A DNA stretch of 64,000 nt from Bradyrhizobium sp. 149 (GTDB lineage Bacteria; Pseudomonadota; Alphaproteobacteria; Rhizobiales; Xanthobacteraceae), in NCBI RefSeq assembly GCF_023073915.1, contig NZ_JADPKK010000002.1, positions 1-64,000 on the forward strand. Direction: 5' to 3'. Under the pieces are notes generated by a model. That model did no database searches, was not told the origin of the DNA, and saw nothing but the letters and a program-made list of their open reading frames with translations. Positions 54,444 to 62,823 of this stretch are shown here, one piece after another. The translations under genes were made by a program, and so were the position numbers. Position 1 is the first letter of the stretch, and every line of letters starts with the position of its first letter.

Positions 54444-55640
54444 ATGGACCTGTCCTTCAATGCCGAGGAGCGCGCCTTCCAGGACGAGGTGCGCGGCTTC
54501 ATTGCCAAGAATCTCACCGAGGAGATGAAGCGCGCGACGGCGCTGACGCCGTCGGTGTTCTCCGACCCCGATGTCGGCATGGCCTGGCAGCGCGCGCTGC
54601 ACGCCCGAGGCTGGGGCGCGCCCGGCTGGCCGGTCGAGCACGGCGGGCCGGACTGGACGCCGGCGCAGCGCTGGATCTTCGAGACCGAAAGCGCGCGCGC
54701 CGGCGTGCCCAACGTCAACGTGATGGGCGTGAAGATGGTCGGGCCCGTCATCATCGGCTTCGGCTCGCCTGAGCAGAAGAACTTCTATTTGCCGCGCATT
54801 CTCTCCGGCGAGGATTATTGGTGCCAGGGCTATTCCGAGCCGGGCTCCGGCTCCGATCTCTCCTCGCTGAAGACGCGCGCGGTGCGCGAGGGCGACGACT
54901 ACATCATCAACGGCACCAAGATCTGGACCACGCATGCTCATCACGCCAACCGCATGTTCGCGCTGGTGCGCACCAGCGACGGCCCGCGGCAGCAGGACGG
55001 CATCAGCTTCATCCTGATCGACATGAAGACGCCCGGCATCACCACGCGTCCCATCCTGACCATCGGCGGCGACCATGAGGTCAACCAGGTGTTCTTCGAT
55101 GACGTGCGGGTGCCCGTTGCCAACCGCGTCGGCGAGGAAGGCAAGGGCTGGACCTACGGCAAGTACCTGCTCGAGTTCGAGCGCGGCTCCGGCATCGCCT
55201 CGGCGAAGCTGCGCGAGGGATTGAAGGCGATCGCGGAGCTTGCGGAGTCGGACCTGACGGGCCGCGCGATCGACAGCCCTGACATCGCGACGCGCATCTC
55301 CGAGGTCGAGGTCGACATCGACGCGCTGGAGATGACCGAGCTGCGGGTGCTGTCGGCGCTGCAGACCGGACAGAATCCCGGCGCGGTGTCGTCGATCCTG
55401 AAGCTGCGCAACAGCGAGATCAGGCAGGCCGTGACGCGGCTTGGCGTCGACGTGATCGGTCACGACGCTCTCGCGGTCGAGCCGATGCGCCCGCTCTACC
55501 AGCTCAACCACGAGCCGGCCGTTCCGGAGGAGATGCTGACGGTGGTGCCGGAATATCTCAACGGACGCGCCTACACCATCTTCGGCGGCACCTCGGAGAT
55601 CCAGCGCGACATCATCGCGAAGATGATGCTGGGGATTTGA
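54444..55640 (+). CDS. Acyl-CoA dehydrogenase, probable large catalytic subunit
   Basis: A 398-residue ACAD. The flavin/substrate segment is CQGYSEPGSGSDLSSL, and VNQVFFDDVRVPVANRVGEE precedes helix G. The C-terminal YTIFGGTSEIQ has Gly where Glu is usual, but helix G carries LEFERGSG, in which the Glu may be the base, as in heteromeric and long-chain enzymes. With the upstream small-subunit-like gene it probably forms an alpha2-beta2 dehydrogenase. Substrate is unknown; aliphatic, alicyclic or sterol side-chain CoA esters are known for the group. Confidence 0.84.
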   Translation: MDLSFNAEERAFQDEVRGFIAKNLTEEMKRATALTPSVFSDPDVGMAWQRALHARGWGAPGWPVEHGGPDWTPAQRWIFETESARAGVPNVNVMGVKMVGPVIIGFGSPEQKNFYLPRILSGEDYWCQGYSEPGSGSDLSSLKTRAVREGDDYIINGTKIWTTHAHHANRMFALVRTSDGPRQQDGISFILIDMKTPGITTRPILTIGGDHEVNQVFFDDVRVPVANRVGEEGKGWTYGKYLLEFERGSGIASAKLREGLKAIAELAESDLTGRAIDSPDIATRISEVEVDIDALEMTELRVLSALQTGQNPGAVSSILKLRNSEIRQAVTRLGVDVIGHDALAVEPMRPLYQLNHEPAVPEEMLTVVPEYLNGRAYTIFGGTSEIQRDIIAKMMLGI

Positions 55641-55657
55641 GCCACGGCCCTCTCACC

Positions 55658-55745
55658 CGTCATTGCGAGGAGCCCTTGCGACGAAGCAATCCAGGCTGCC
55701 TCCGCGGAGGGATTCTGGATTGCTTTCGCTGCGCTCGCAATGACG
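55658..55745. repeat. Inverted repeat element, CGTCATTGCGAG family, copy 2
   Basis: Starts CGTCATTGCGAGGAGCCC and ends CGCTCGCAATGACG; inverse in orientation to the copy at 29619-29705. It sits between the convergent dehydrogenase and molybdenum hydroxylase genes and may terminate both. Confidence 0.8.
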
Positions 55746-55748
55746 GTA

Positions 55749-58070
55749 TTAACCCGCCGCCTTCGCCGCCCTGATCGCCTGCCAGATCTTCTGCGGCGTC
55801 AGAGGCGTGTTGAGCTGGGTGATGCCGAGCTCGGCGAGCGCGTCCATCACGCCGTTGGTGACGCAGGGCGGGCCGCCGATGGCGCCGGATTCGCCGCAGC
55901 CCTTGGCGCCGAGCGGATTGGTGCGGCAGGGCGCGGACTCATCGAGCGTCACCAAGATCGGCGGAACGTCGTCGGCGCGCGGGATGCAGTAGTCCTGGTA
56001 GCTCGCGGTGAGCAGCTGGCCGTCGGCATCATAGGACACGCCTTCATACAGCGCCTGACCGATACCTTGGGCGACACCGCCATGGATCTGCCCCGTCACC
56101 AGCATCGGATTAACCGCGACACCGACGTCGTCGACGGTGGTGTAGCGCACGACCTTGGACACGCCGGTCTCCGGATCGATCTCGACCTCGCAGATATGGG
56201 TGCCGTTCGGCCAGCTTGGACCATCCACCTCGCCTTCGGAATCGACGCTGAGTTTTGCGCCGCCTTCTTTCTCGGCAAGATCGAACAGGCTGATGCGGCG
56301 GTCGGTGCCGACCACGGTGAGCATGCCGCCCTGATATTCGATGTCCTCGATCGAGGTCTCCAGCACGTTCGCCGCCTTCTCGCGCGCCTTCTGGATCAGA
56401 TCGTTGGAGGAGACCGCGACCGCCGTGCCGCCGACGAACAGCGAACGCGAGCCGACGCTGCCAAAGCCCGTCGCCAGATCAGTGTCGCCCTGGACCACGT
56501 CGATCTTGTCCATGGCAATGCCGAGCGTGTCGGAGATCATCTGGGTGTAGGTGGTCTGCAAGCCCTGCCCCATCGCCATAGTGCCGGAATGCAGGATGAC
56601 GCGGCCTTCCGACGTCGCGTGCAGGCTGACCTTCTCGGTGTGGGCGCGGCCGCCGGTCCATTCGATATAGGAGGTGAGCCCGCGACCGTAGAGCAGGCCC
56701 TTTTTCTTGGCGGCCTTCTTGCGCGCGGCAAATCCGTCCCAATCGGCAAGCTTCACGGCGCGATCGAGCATGTGCGCGAAGGCGCCGGAATCGTAGACCT
56801 GCCCCGCCGCATTGGTGTAGGGCAGTTGCGCCGGCTTGATGTAGTTGGCTTTCCGGATCGCGCGCGGGTCCATGCCGATCTTTCGGGCGGCCGCGTCGAA
56901 CAGACGCTCGACGATGAACACGGCCTCGGGCCGGCCCGCACCGCGATAGGCGCCGACCGGCGCGGTGTGGGTCATCACCGACTTCACCTCGAAATGCACC
57001 AGCGGCAGGTCGTAGACGCCGGTCTGGACGAACGGGCCGAGCACCAGCGGAATGATGTTGGCCGCGCCGGAGGAATACGCGCCGGTGCAGCCGATCGAGC
57101 TGACGCGATAGGCCAGCACCTTGCCCTTCTCGTCGAGCGCGAAGGAAGCGGTCGAGGTCAGATCGCGGCCGTGGGTCCCGCCGACGAATTCGTCGGTCCG
57201 ATCGCCGCGCCAGCGGACCTTCTTGTTCAGCTTGGTCGCGGCATAGGCGACGATGCCGTCCTCGGGATAGAGATTGGTCTTCTGGCCAAAGCCGCCGCCG
57301 ATATCGCCGACCAGCACGCGAATGCTGTCCTTCGGACGCTTCAGCACGGCCTCGGCCAGCACGTCACGGGTCGAGGCGGGCGTCTGCGATTGCACATGCA
57401 GCAGAAGGCGGCCGGACTTGTCGATCTCGGCAATGGTCGAGCGCGGCTCCATGGCCGAGGGCACCAGACGCTGGCTGACGAGATCGAGCTCGACCGTATG
57501 CGCCGCGTTGGAAAAAGCCTCGTCCACCTTGGCGGCATCGCCGTAAGCCATCGCGCCGACGATGTTGTCGGGCGCCTCCGGCCACACTACGGGGGCGCCG
57601 GGCATGACCGCCTCGACGGGATCGACCACCGCCGGCTGCACGTCATATTCGACCACGATCGCTTCGGCTGCGTTCTGTGCGTCAGCGCGCGAGGCGGCGA
57701 CCACGGCGGCCACGGCCTCGCCGGCGTAGCGCACGATTTCGTGCGCCAGCAGGCGGCGTGGCGGCACCGTCATCGGCTTGCCGTCGGGGCGCTTGAAGAT
57801 GCTCAGCGTCGGGATGACGCCGATGTCGTCCTTGATGAGGTCGGCGCCGGTGTAGATTGCGGTCACGCCGGGCATCGTGGCCGCCGCGCCGGTGTCGATC
57901 GAGACGATCTTCGCGTGGGCATGCGGCGAGCGCAGCAGGTACAACCACAGCGCGCCCTCTGCCGGCTTGTCGTCGATGAACTGCCCCTTCCCGGTGAGCA
58001 GCCGCTGATCTTCCAAACGCTTGACGGGCTGCCCCGCTCCGAAACGCAAATTGCCGGGAAGAATGTTCAT
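55749..58070 (-). CDS. Xanthine dehydrogenase/CoxL family molybdopterin-binding subunit (orphan)
   Basis: A 773-residue large subunit of a molybdenum hydroxylase. Family motifs: [29 protein letters not shown], the active-loop region [20 protein letters not shown]-like [10 protein letters not shown], and the catalytic Glu in [10 protein letters not shown]. The active loop lacks the cysteine of true CO dehydrogenase (AYRCSFR), so it is not CoxL sensu stricto; aldehydes, N-heterocycles or other substrates are possible. The usual small (2Fe-2S) and medium (FAD) subunit genes are not adjacent on either side, so it must pair with subunits encoded elsewhere. Confidence 0.86.
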   Translation of the reverse strand: MNILPGNLRFGAGQPVKRLEDQRLLTGKGQFIDDKPAEGALWLYLLRSPHAHAKIVSIDTGAAATMPGVTAIYTGADLIKDDIGVIPTLSIFKRPDGKPMTVPPRRLLAHEIVRYAGEAVAAVVAASRADAQNAAEAIVVEYDVQPAVVDPVEAVMPGAPVVWPEAPDNIVGAMAYGDAAKVDEAFSNAAHTVELDLVSQRLVPSAMEPRSTIAEIDKSGRLLLHVQSQTPASTRDVLAEAVLKRPKDSIRVLVGDIGGGFGQKTNLYPEDGIVAYAATKLNKKVRWRGDRTDEFVGGTHGRDLTSTASFALDEKGKVLAYRVSSIGCTGAYSSGAANIIPLVLGPFVQTGVYDLPLVHFEVKSVMTHTAPVGAYRGAGRPEAVFIVERLFDAAARKIGMDPRAIRKANYIKPAQLPYTNAAGQVYDSGAFAHMLDRAVKLADWDGFAARKKAAKKKGLLYGRGLTSYIEWTGGRAHTEKVSLHATSEGRVILHSGTMAMGQGLQTTYTQMISDTLGIAMDKIDVVQGDTDLATGFGSVGSRSLFVGGTAVAVSSNDLIQKAREKAANVLETSIEDIEYQGGMLTVVGTDRRISLFDLAEKEGGAKLSVDSEGEVDGPSWPNGTHICEVEIDPETGVSKVVRYTTVDDVGVAVNPMLVTGQIHGGVAQGIGQALYEGVSYDADGQLLTASYQDYCIPRADDVPPILVTLDESAPCRTNPLGAKGCGESGAIGGPPCVTNGVMDALAELGITQLNTPLTPQKIWQAIRAAKAAG

Positions 58071-58194
58071 TCCGCTATGTCCTCGAAATCCGGAAAACGA
58101 CCGCCGCGGTTTTAGCCGATTTTACGGGCCAGACAACCGAGCCCCGGCACATCTGCAATGCGCATCAGGGTCCTTGCTGGCGCAGATTGGCGGG

Positions 58195-59298
58195 CTACGA
58201 CCGCTCGATATCGATGATGCCTACATTCACATCGCGACTGTCCGAGCCCCGCTTGACCGTGAGGCGGACGGTCTTTCCTGCCCCGGCCTGCTCCAGCGCA
58301 TCGGTCAGGTCGGAAAGGCGCCGCACCGGCTTGCCTTCGGCCGCGGTGATGATGTCTCCGACCGCGCCGGTGGACATGTTGACACCGCGAATCCCCGCCC
58401 GCTCGGCGGGGCTGCCGGGGGCCGTCCGCACCACGATCACTCCTTCGACGCCAAGCCGCGTCGACACATCCTCGCCGGCCGCGACGATTCCAATGCCGGG
58501 CGTCGGCACGCGGCCGTTGCGGATCAGCTCGGGGACAATCCGGTTCACGACATCGGCCGGCACCGCGAACCCGATGCCGGCGTTCGAGCCGGACGGCGAT
58601 ATGATTGCCGTCGTGACGCCGATCAGCCGGCCTGCAGAGTCCAGCAGCGGCCCGCCCGAATTGCCGGGATTAATCGCAGCATCGGTCTGGATGACGTTGG
58701 CGATCTCCCGGCCGCCATGGGTCGGAAGCCTGCGCTTAAGCGCGCTGATGATGCCGCTCGTCATCGATTGATCCAGTCCGAACGGATTGCCGATCGCGAA
58801 CGCGGACTGCCCGACCTTCAGGTCGCCCGAACTGCCGAGCGCCACCGGCCGTGGAAGCTCGCGCACGCTGCGGATCCGCAGCACTGCGAGATCGTAATTG
58901 GGAGCTCGGCCGACGAGATCGACCTCAGCCACCTCTCCCGACGCAAAGCGCACGGCGATCTCGCCGCCATTGGCCACGACGTGATTGTTCGTCACGAGGT
59001 GCCCCTCGCGATCCCAGACGAATCCTGTGCCGGAAGCACCGCCGCCCTGCCCTTCCTCGCCCATGAGAGGATTGGCCACCGACCTGACAGCAACCTGGAC
59101 GACTGAGGGCGATACGCTCTCGAAGACGCCGATCGTCGCCTTTTCGCCATCGGACAGCGGGCCGCGCTGCTCGACGGCACGTGCGGAGGGTGCCGCCCAC
59201 GGCACATAGGAGATTGGGACATGCAGAATCTTCGCGGCCGTGACGGCGAGCAGCAGGGCGGCGAAGGCTGCGGCGGCAATCGCGTAGCGACGATTCAT
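58195..59298 (-). CDS. S1C serine protease, HtrA/DegP family
   Basis: A 367-residue periplasmic protease with one N-terminal membrane anchor (about 5-27) and a single C-terminal PDZ domain (about 270-362). The catalytic triad is complete: His106 in TNNHVV, Asp136 in YDLAVL and Ser214 in PGNSGGPL. One PDZ and an anchor place it with DegS/HhoB-type proteases that survey envelope stress. The ATG at 59296-59298 is used. It lies downstream of the DapA-family gene on the same strand. Confidence 0.88.
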   Translation of the reverse strand: MNRRYAIAAAAFAALLLAVTAAKILHVPISYVPWAAPSARAVEQRGPLSDGEKATIGVFESVSPSVVQVAVRSVANPLMGEEGQGGGASGTGFVWDREGHLVTNNHVVANGGEIAVRFASGEVAEVDLVGRAPNYDLAVLRIRSVRELPRPVALGSSGDLKVGQSAFAIGNPFGLDQSMTSGIISALKRRLPTHGGREIANVIQTDAAINPGNSGGPLLDSAGRLIGVTTAIISPSGSNAGIGFAVPADVVNRIVPELIRNGRVPTPGIGIVAAGEDVSTRLGVEGVIVVRTAPGSPAERAGIRGVNMSTGAVGDIITAAEGKPVRRLSDLTDALEQAGAGKTVRLTVKRGSDSRDVNVGIIDIERS

Positions 59299-59448
59299 CG
59301 TGATCAACGTCTCCTCTGGGATGCGCGTACATGGCGATAGATCTCGCTCACGCAGCAACGTCGCAAACCAGCGGAAGTTTCTCAGTTGGCAGGTGGGGAT
59401 TTTCTGCTCCTGGCACGGGACCGGGGCATATTGCCGCGTGACCAGCAG

Positions 59449-60324
59449 CTACGACATCTGCCCCAAGGCCGCTTCCACGATCTTGCGCTGCTCGACGGTC
59501 AGAGCGCCCTGCGGCGGGATGGGATCGCCGACGTCGTAGCCCTGGATGGCCAGGCCGGCCTTGATGCAGGCCGCCAGATTGAAGCGGGCGAAGGCCTCGT
59601 TGATGCGCCACAGCCTGCGCTGGAGCGCCATCGCCTCGTCCCAGCGGCCGGCCTTGCAGAGGTCGTAGAGCGCAACGCTCTGGCGCGGGATGATGCAGGC
59701 CGGGCCCGCCATCCAGCCAAGCCCGCCGATCAGCATCACCGCGGCGGGGATGTGGGCGGAGGCCGAGAACACCCGCAAGGCATCACCGCAGCAGTTCATG
59801 ATCGAGAGCAGCCGGCCGGTGTTGGTCGAGGCGTCCTTGATGTAGCCGATGCGCGGATGCTCGGCGAGGCGCGCGATGACATCGAGGGTGAGATCCGAGC
59901 GCTGGAATTGCGGATTGGTATAGATGACGACGGGGATGTCCACGGCATCGGCGATGGCGCGGAAGTAGGATTCGATTTGGGCATCGGCAAGCGGGAAATA
60001 CGCTTCCAGGATCGCCAGAATGCCGTCGGCGCCGAGTCTCTGATGCGCTTTCGCTTGCGCGACCGCGTCCGCCGTCGAGGTGGAGGCGACCCCGGCGACA
60101 ACCGGCACACGTCCCTTCGCGGCCTCGATCGTGGTCTGCACGACCACGGTGCGCTGCGCGGCATTGAGATAGGCGAACTCGCCGGTCGAGCCGAGCGGCG
60201 TCAGACCGTGCACGCCGGCGCCGATCAGATCGTCGCAGAGCCTGCTGAGCACGTTCGTCCGCACCGCGCCGTCGGCATCGATGGGAGAGACGAGATAGGG
60301 GAAGACGCCGTGAAAGTCGGACAT
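59449..60324 (-). CDS. Dihydrodipicolinate synthase (DapA) family lyase/aldolase
   Basis: A 291-residue TIM-barrel class I aldolase. The Schiff-base Lys is in GYIKDAS and the partner Tyr in VIYTNPQF; the carboxylate-binding GSTGE appears as [10 protein letters not shown]. Paralogues act on 2-keto-3-deoxy sugars, N-acetylneuraminate or 4-hydroxy-2-oxo acids; context does not select one, and the primary dapA is probably elsewhere. It starts 62 bases after the VOC gene ends, so the two may be co-transcribed. Confidence 0.83.
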   Translation of the reverse strand: MSDFHGVFPYLVSPIDADGAVRTNVLSRLCDDLIGAGVHGLTPLGSTGEFAYLNAAQRTVVVQTTIEAAKGRVPVVAGVASTSTADAVAQAKAHQRLGADGILAILEAYFPLADAQIESYFRAIADAVDIPVVIYTNPQFQRSDLTLDVIARLAEHPRIGYIKDASTNTGRLLSIMNCCGDALRVFSASAHIPAAVMLIGGLGWMAGPACIIPRQSVALYDLCKAGRWDEAMALQRRLWRINEAFARFNLAACIKAGLAIQGYDVGDPIPPQGALTVEQRKIVEAALGQMS

Positions 60325-60386
60325 GTCAGGTGTGGATCCGGAAACTGGCTACGCCAGACCGGTCTTACCAACGCTCGCCCCGGCGA

Positions 60387-61352
60387 TCAAACCCTGATCA
60401 GCCGCACCCGCGTGCCCCAGGGATCGATCGCCTCGAGGCCATTCGCAAGCGCCGTGACTTTCGTGCCGCCCTTGCGCAGGCGCTCCTCCTGCGCGGCAAG
60501 CAGGTCCGGCTTCTCCGTCACCAGCGAGAACCAGGCGAGCCCTGTTGCCTGATCGTCGCGTTGGCCAGCGCCCTGGCTCTGCCAGACGTTCATGCCGAGA
60601 TGATGGTGATAGCGGCCGGACGACAGGAACGCGGCGCCATTCCGTTTGCGGGTCGGATCGAGGCCGACCGTGCCGTGGTAGAAATTCTCCGCCTGCGCGA
60701 GATCGCCGACACGCAGATGCATGTGGCCGATACGCAAGCCGTCCGGCGCCCTGGCATAGTCGGCAACGCGCGTATTGGTCAGCGACAGCAGGTCGGGAAT
60801 GTTGAGCTCGTCGGAGGCCATCTTCACGCTGCCCTCGCTCCACTGCCATTGCGAGGGATCGCGGTCGGCATAGACCTCGATGCCGTTACCCTCGGGGTCG
60901 TCGAGATAGACCGACTCGCTGACGAGGTGATCGGCAAAGCCCGACATCGGCACACGATGCGAAGCCGCGTGCACCAGCCAGCGCGCGAGGTCCTTGCGCT
61001 TCGGCATCAGGAAGGCGGTGTGGTAAAGGCCGGCGGCTTTGCGCGGCTCCATCTCGGCATCGGGACGGGCCTCCAGCACCAGCAGGGGGATACCGGCCGT
61101 GCCGAGTCGCGCGGCGCTCGCCGAGCGTTCCATCACGGTGAGCCCGATCACGTCGCGGTAGTAGTCCGCAACCTTGTCGAGATTTTTTACCCGGAGCGTC
61201 ACCATGCCGACCCGCATCGGCGTGCGGCTGGCATAGGTCGGGCCGCCGCCCTGCGGCGTGCCCTCGGCGCGCGCCGCGCCCGCAGCCGCCATTGCGAGCG
61301 AAGTGGCGCCGGCGAGTTGAAGCAAGGTGCGGCGGGTGAGGTCGATGGTCAT
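60387..61352 (-). CDS. Tat-exported VOC family (extradiol dioxygenase-like) protein
   Basis: A 321-residue protein with two VOC beta-alpha-beta-beta-beta modules (about 45-165 and 200-315). The first has GMVTLRVKNLDKVADYYRD and, near its end, DPEGNGIEVYAD with the metal Glu; the second has HMHLRVGDLAQAENFYH and YHHHLGMNVW. The N-terminus LTRRTLLQLAG is a twin-arginine signal, unusual for this cytosolic family. The ATG at 61350-61352 is used. It resembles CatE/YfiE-like catechol dioxygenases; substrate unknown. Confidence 0.8.
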   Translation of the reverse strand: MTIDLTRRTLLQLAGATSLAMAAAGAARAEGTPQGGGPTYASRTPMRVGMVTLRVKNLDKVADYYRDVIGLTVMERSASAARLGTAGIPLLVLEARPDAEMEPRKAAGLYHTAFLMPKRKDLARWLVHAASHRVPMSGFADHLVSESVYLDDPEGNGIEVYADRDPSQWQWSEGSVKMASDELNIPDLLSLTNTRVADYARAPDGLRIGHMHLRVGDLAQAENFYHGTVGLDPTRKRNGAAFLSSGRYHHHLGMNVWQSQGAGQRDDQATGLAWFSLVTEKPDLLAAQEERLRKGGTKVTALANGLEAIDPWGTRVRLIRV

Positions 61353-61470
61353 CAATCAGGGCTCGCTGGAAACGTTTGAGGCCGTGCGGCGCTAGGTCGG
61401 GCCGATTGCTACACGTTCCCGTGAGCGGCTCCCAATCACATGTTCGTCGGCCGTGGTCTTACGGACCAGC

Positions 61471-61507
61471 TTTCCTGGTCAGCTTTTCCTGGTCACTTTC
61501 CTGGCCA
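61471..61507. repeat. Three tandem copies of TTTCCTGGTCA
   Basis: Copies at 61471-61481, 61485-61495 and 61497-61507 (the last TTTCCTGGCCA), spaced 14 and 12 bases apart, in the region upstream of the pseudo-HtrA gene. Possible iterated protein-binding sites or slippage product. Confidence 0.55.
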
Positions 61508-61588
61508 TCCGGCCAGTTTCACAATCGCCAGCGACATCCCAGATTGGGGGCAGCTTACAGGAGCCTTGATACCTCGCAGGAGCCTTGC

Positions 61589-62455
61589 ATGACCGACCCC
61601 ACTCCCCTGTCTTCGCTATCGTCGGCACTCGCTGACGTCGTGGCGCGCACCGCGCCGTCCGTCGTCGCCGTGCATTCGCATCGCTCCCGCGCCACCGGCT
61701 TCGTCTGGAAGCCCGGCCTGATCGTCACCGCCGACGAGGCGCTGGCCGACGAGGGCGAAGTCGAGATCGGCCTCCCCGACGGCAGCACCGCGGCCGCCAC
61801 GATCGCGGGCCGCGACCATACGACGGATATCGCACTGCTGCGCGTCGACACTGCGATCACCCCGGTCAAGCTGGCCACAACCGTCCCACCCCTCGGCGCG
61901 TTGTCGGTTGTGGTCGCCACCAACCGCGATACAGCGAGCGCCACGCTCGGAATGGTGTCGCTGTCCGGCAAGAGCTGGCGCAGCCTGCGCGGCGGCGACA
62001 TCGACGCGCGGATCGAGCTCGACCTCCGCCTGCGCTCCAGCCAGCAGGGCGGCCTCGCACTCGATGCATCGGGCGAACCGTTTGGCATGGCCGTGCTCGG
62101 CCCGAGGCGTGTGCTGGTGATCCCGACCGCGACGATCGAGCGGATCGCGGCACAGTTAGAGGCGCGCGGCCGCATCGCACGCGGATATCTCGGCCTCGGG
62201 CTCCAGCCGGTCCGGCTCGACGACGGCGTCGGCGCGATGGTGATGAATGTCGACAAGGCCGGACCTTCGGCCACAGCCGGCATCCGCCAGGGCGACGTCA
62301 TCGTCGCGGTCAACGACCAGAAACTGTCCGGCGTACGTGCGCTGTCGCGGACGCTGGGTCCGGCGAGCGTCGGCGCGGTGGTCGATGTCGCCGCGCGCCG
62401 CGGCGGCGAGCCGGTCAGCTTCAAGGTCACGGTCGGCGAGAGGCCCGAGGCGTGA
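61589..62455 (+). CDS. Catalytically inactive HtrA-like protein with PDZ domain
   Basis: A 288-residue S1C protease homologue without an obvious signal peptide. The fold is preserved (FVWKPGLIVTADEALADEG, DHTTDIALLRVD, LRSSQQGGLALDASG), but His is replaced by Glu50 and Ser by Gln153; only Asp80 remains. The PDZ domain (about 195-280: GYLGLGLQPV, VDKAGPSATAGIRQGD) is complete. It may be a scaffold or peptide sensor, not a protease. It overlaps the following LuxR gene by four bases (GTGA). The start ATG 61589 has a doubled Shine-Dalgarno region. Confidence 0.84.
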   Translation: MTDPTPLSSLSSALADVVARTAPSVVAVHSHRSRATGFVWKPGLIVTADEALADEGEVEIGLPDGSTAAATIAGRDHTTDIALLRVDTAITPVKLATTVPPLGALSVVVATNRDTASATLGMVSLSGKSWRSLRGGDIDARIELDLRLRSSQQGGLALDASGEPFGMAVLGPRRVLVIPTATIERIAAQLEARGRIARGYLGLGLQPVRLDDGVGAMVMNVDKAGPSATAGIRQGDVIVAVNDQKLSGVRALSRTLGPASVGAVVDVAARRGGEPVSFKVTVGERPEA

Positions 62456-62823
62456 GCGAGGACATCGCACCCGAGATCGTGCTCGCCTTGGAGATCGACG
62501 ATCCCGCCCTCGCCGATCGTCTCGCGGCTCTGCTCGGCGATATCGCCGGGCTTCGCCTCGCCGGGCCGGGCGAGAAGGCCGCGGCGGCGATTGTCAGCCG
62601 CGATCCGCGCATCATGCCCGACGATATCGCGCTGACGCAGCGCGAGCTCGACGTGCTGGCGCTGATGGCGGAAGGTGGCTCCAACAAGATGATCGCGCGT
62701 CAGCTCAACATTTCCGTGCACACCGTGAAATTTCATGTCGGCTCGCTGCTCGACAAGCTCGATGCCACCGGCCGCACCGATGCGGTCGCGCATGCGGCAC
62801 GCCGCGGCGTGATCGAACTCTAG
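62452..62823 (+). CDS. LuxR-type DNA-binding protein without a receiver domain
   Basis: A 123-residue protein with a GTG start overlapping the previous stop. The C-terminal ~65 residues are a GerE/LuxR helix-turn-helix: LTQRELDVLALMAEGGSNKM and QLNISVHTVKFHVGSLLDKL. The N-terminal ~58 residues are too short for a receiver and have no phosphoacceptor Asp motif; they look like a receiver reduced to remnants. Translational coupling to the dead HtrA-like protein suggests the two proteins act together. Its 3' end overlaps the sensor kinase gene by 4 bases, on the other strand. Confidence 0.82.
   Translation: MSEDIAPEIVLALEIDDPALADRLAALLGDIAGLRLAGPGEKAAAAIVSRDPRIMPDDIALTQRELDVLALMAEGGSNKMIARQLNISVHTVKFHVGSLLDKLDATGRTDAVAHAARRGVIEL

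Noticed and set aside
55749..58070. Carbon monoxide dehydrogenase CoxL
   Set aside because: The active loop reads AYRGAGR and lacks the cysteine of the CODH signature, and coxM/coxS are missing.
53199..58115. Long antisense frames (770 and 791 codons) over the acyl-CoA dehydrogenases and the molybdenum hydroxylase
   Set aside because: No ribosome-binding sites or family motifs; the opposite strand carries full-length recognisable enzymes.
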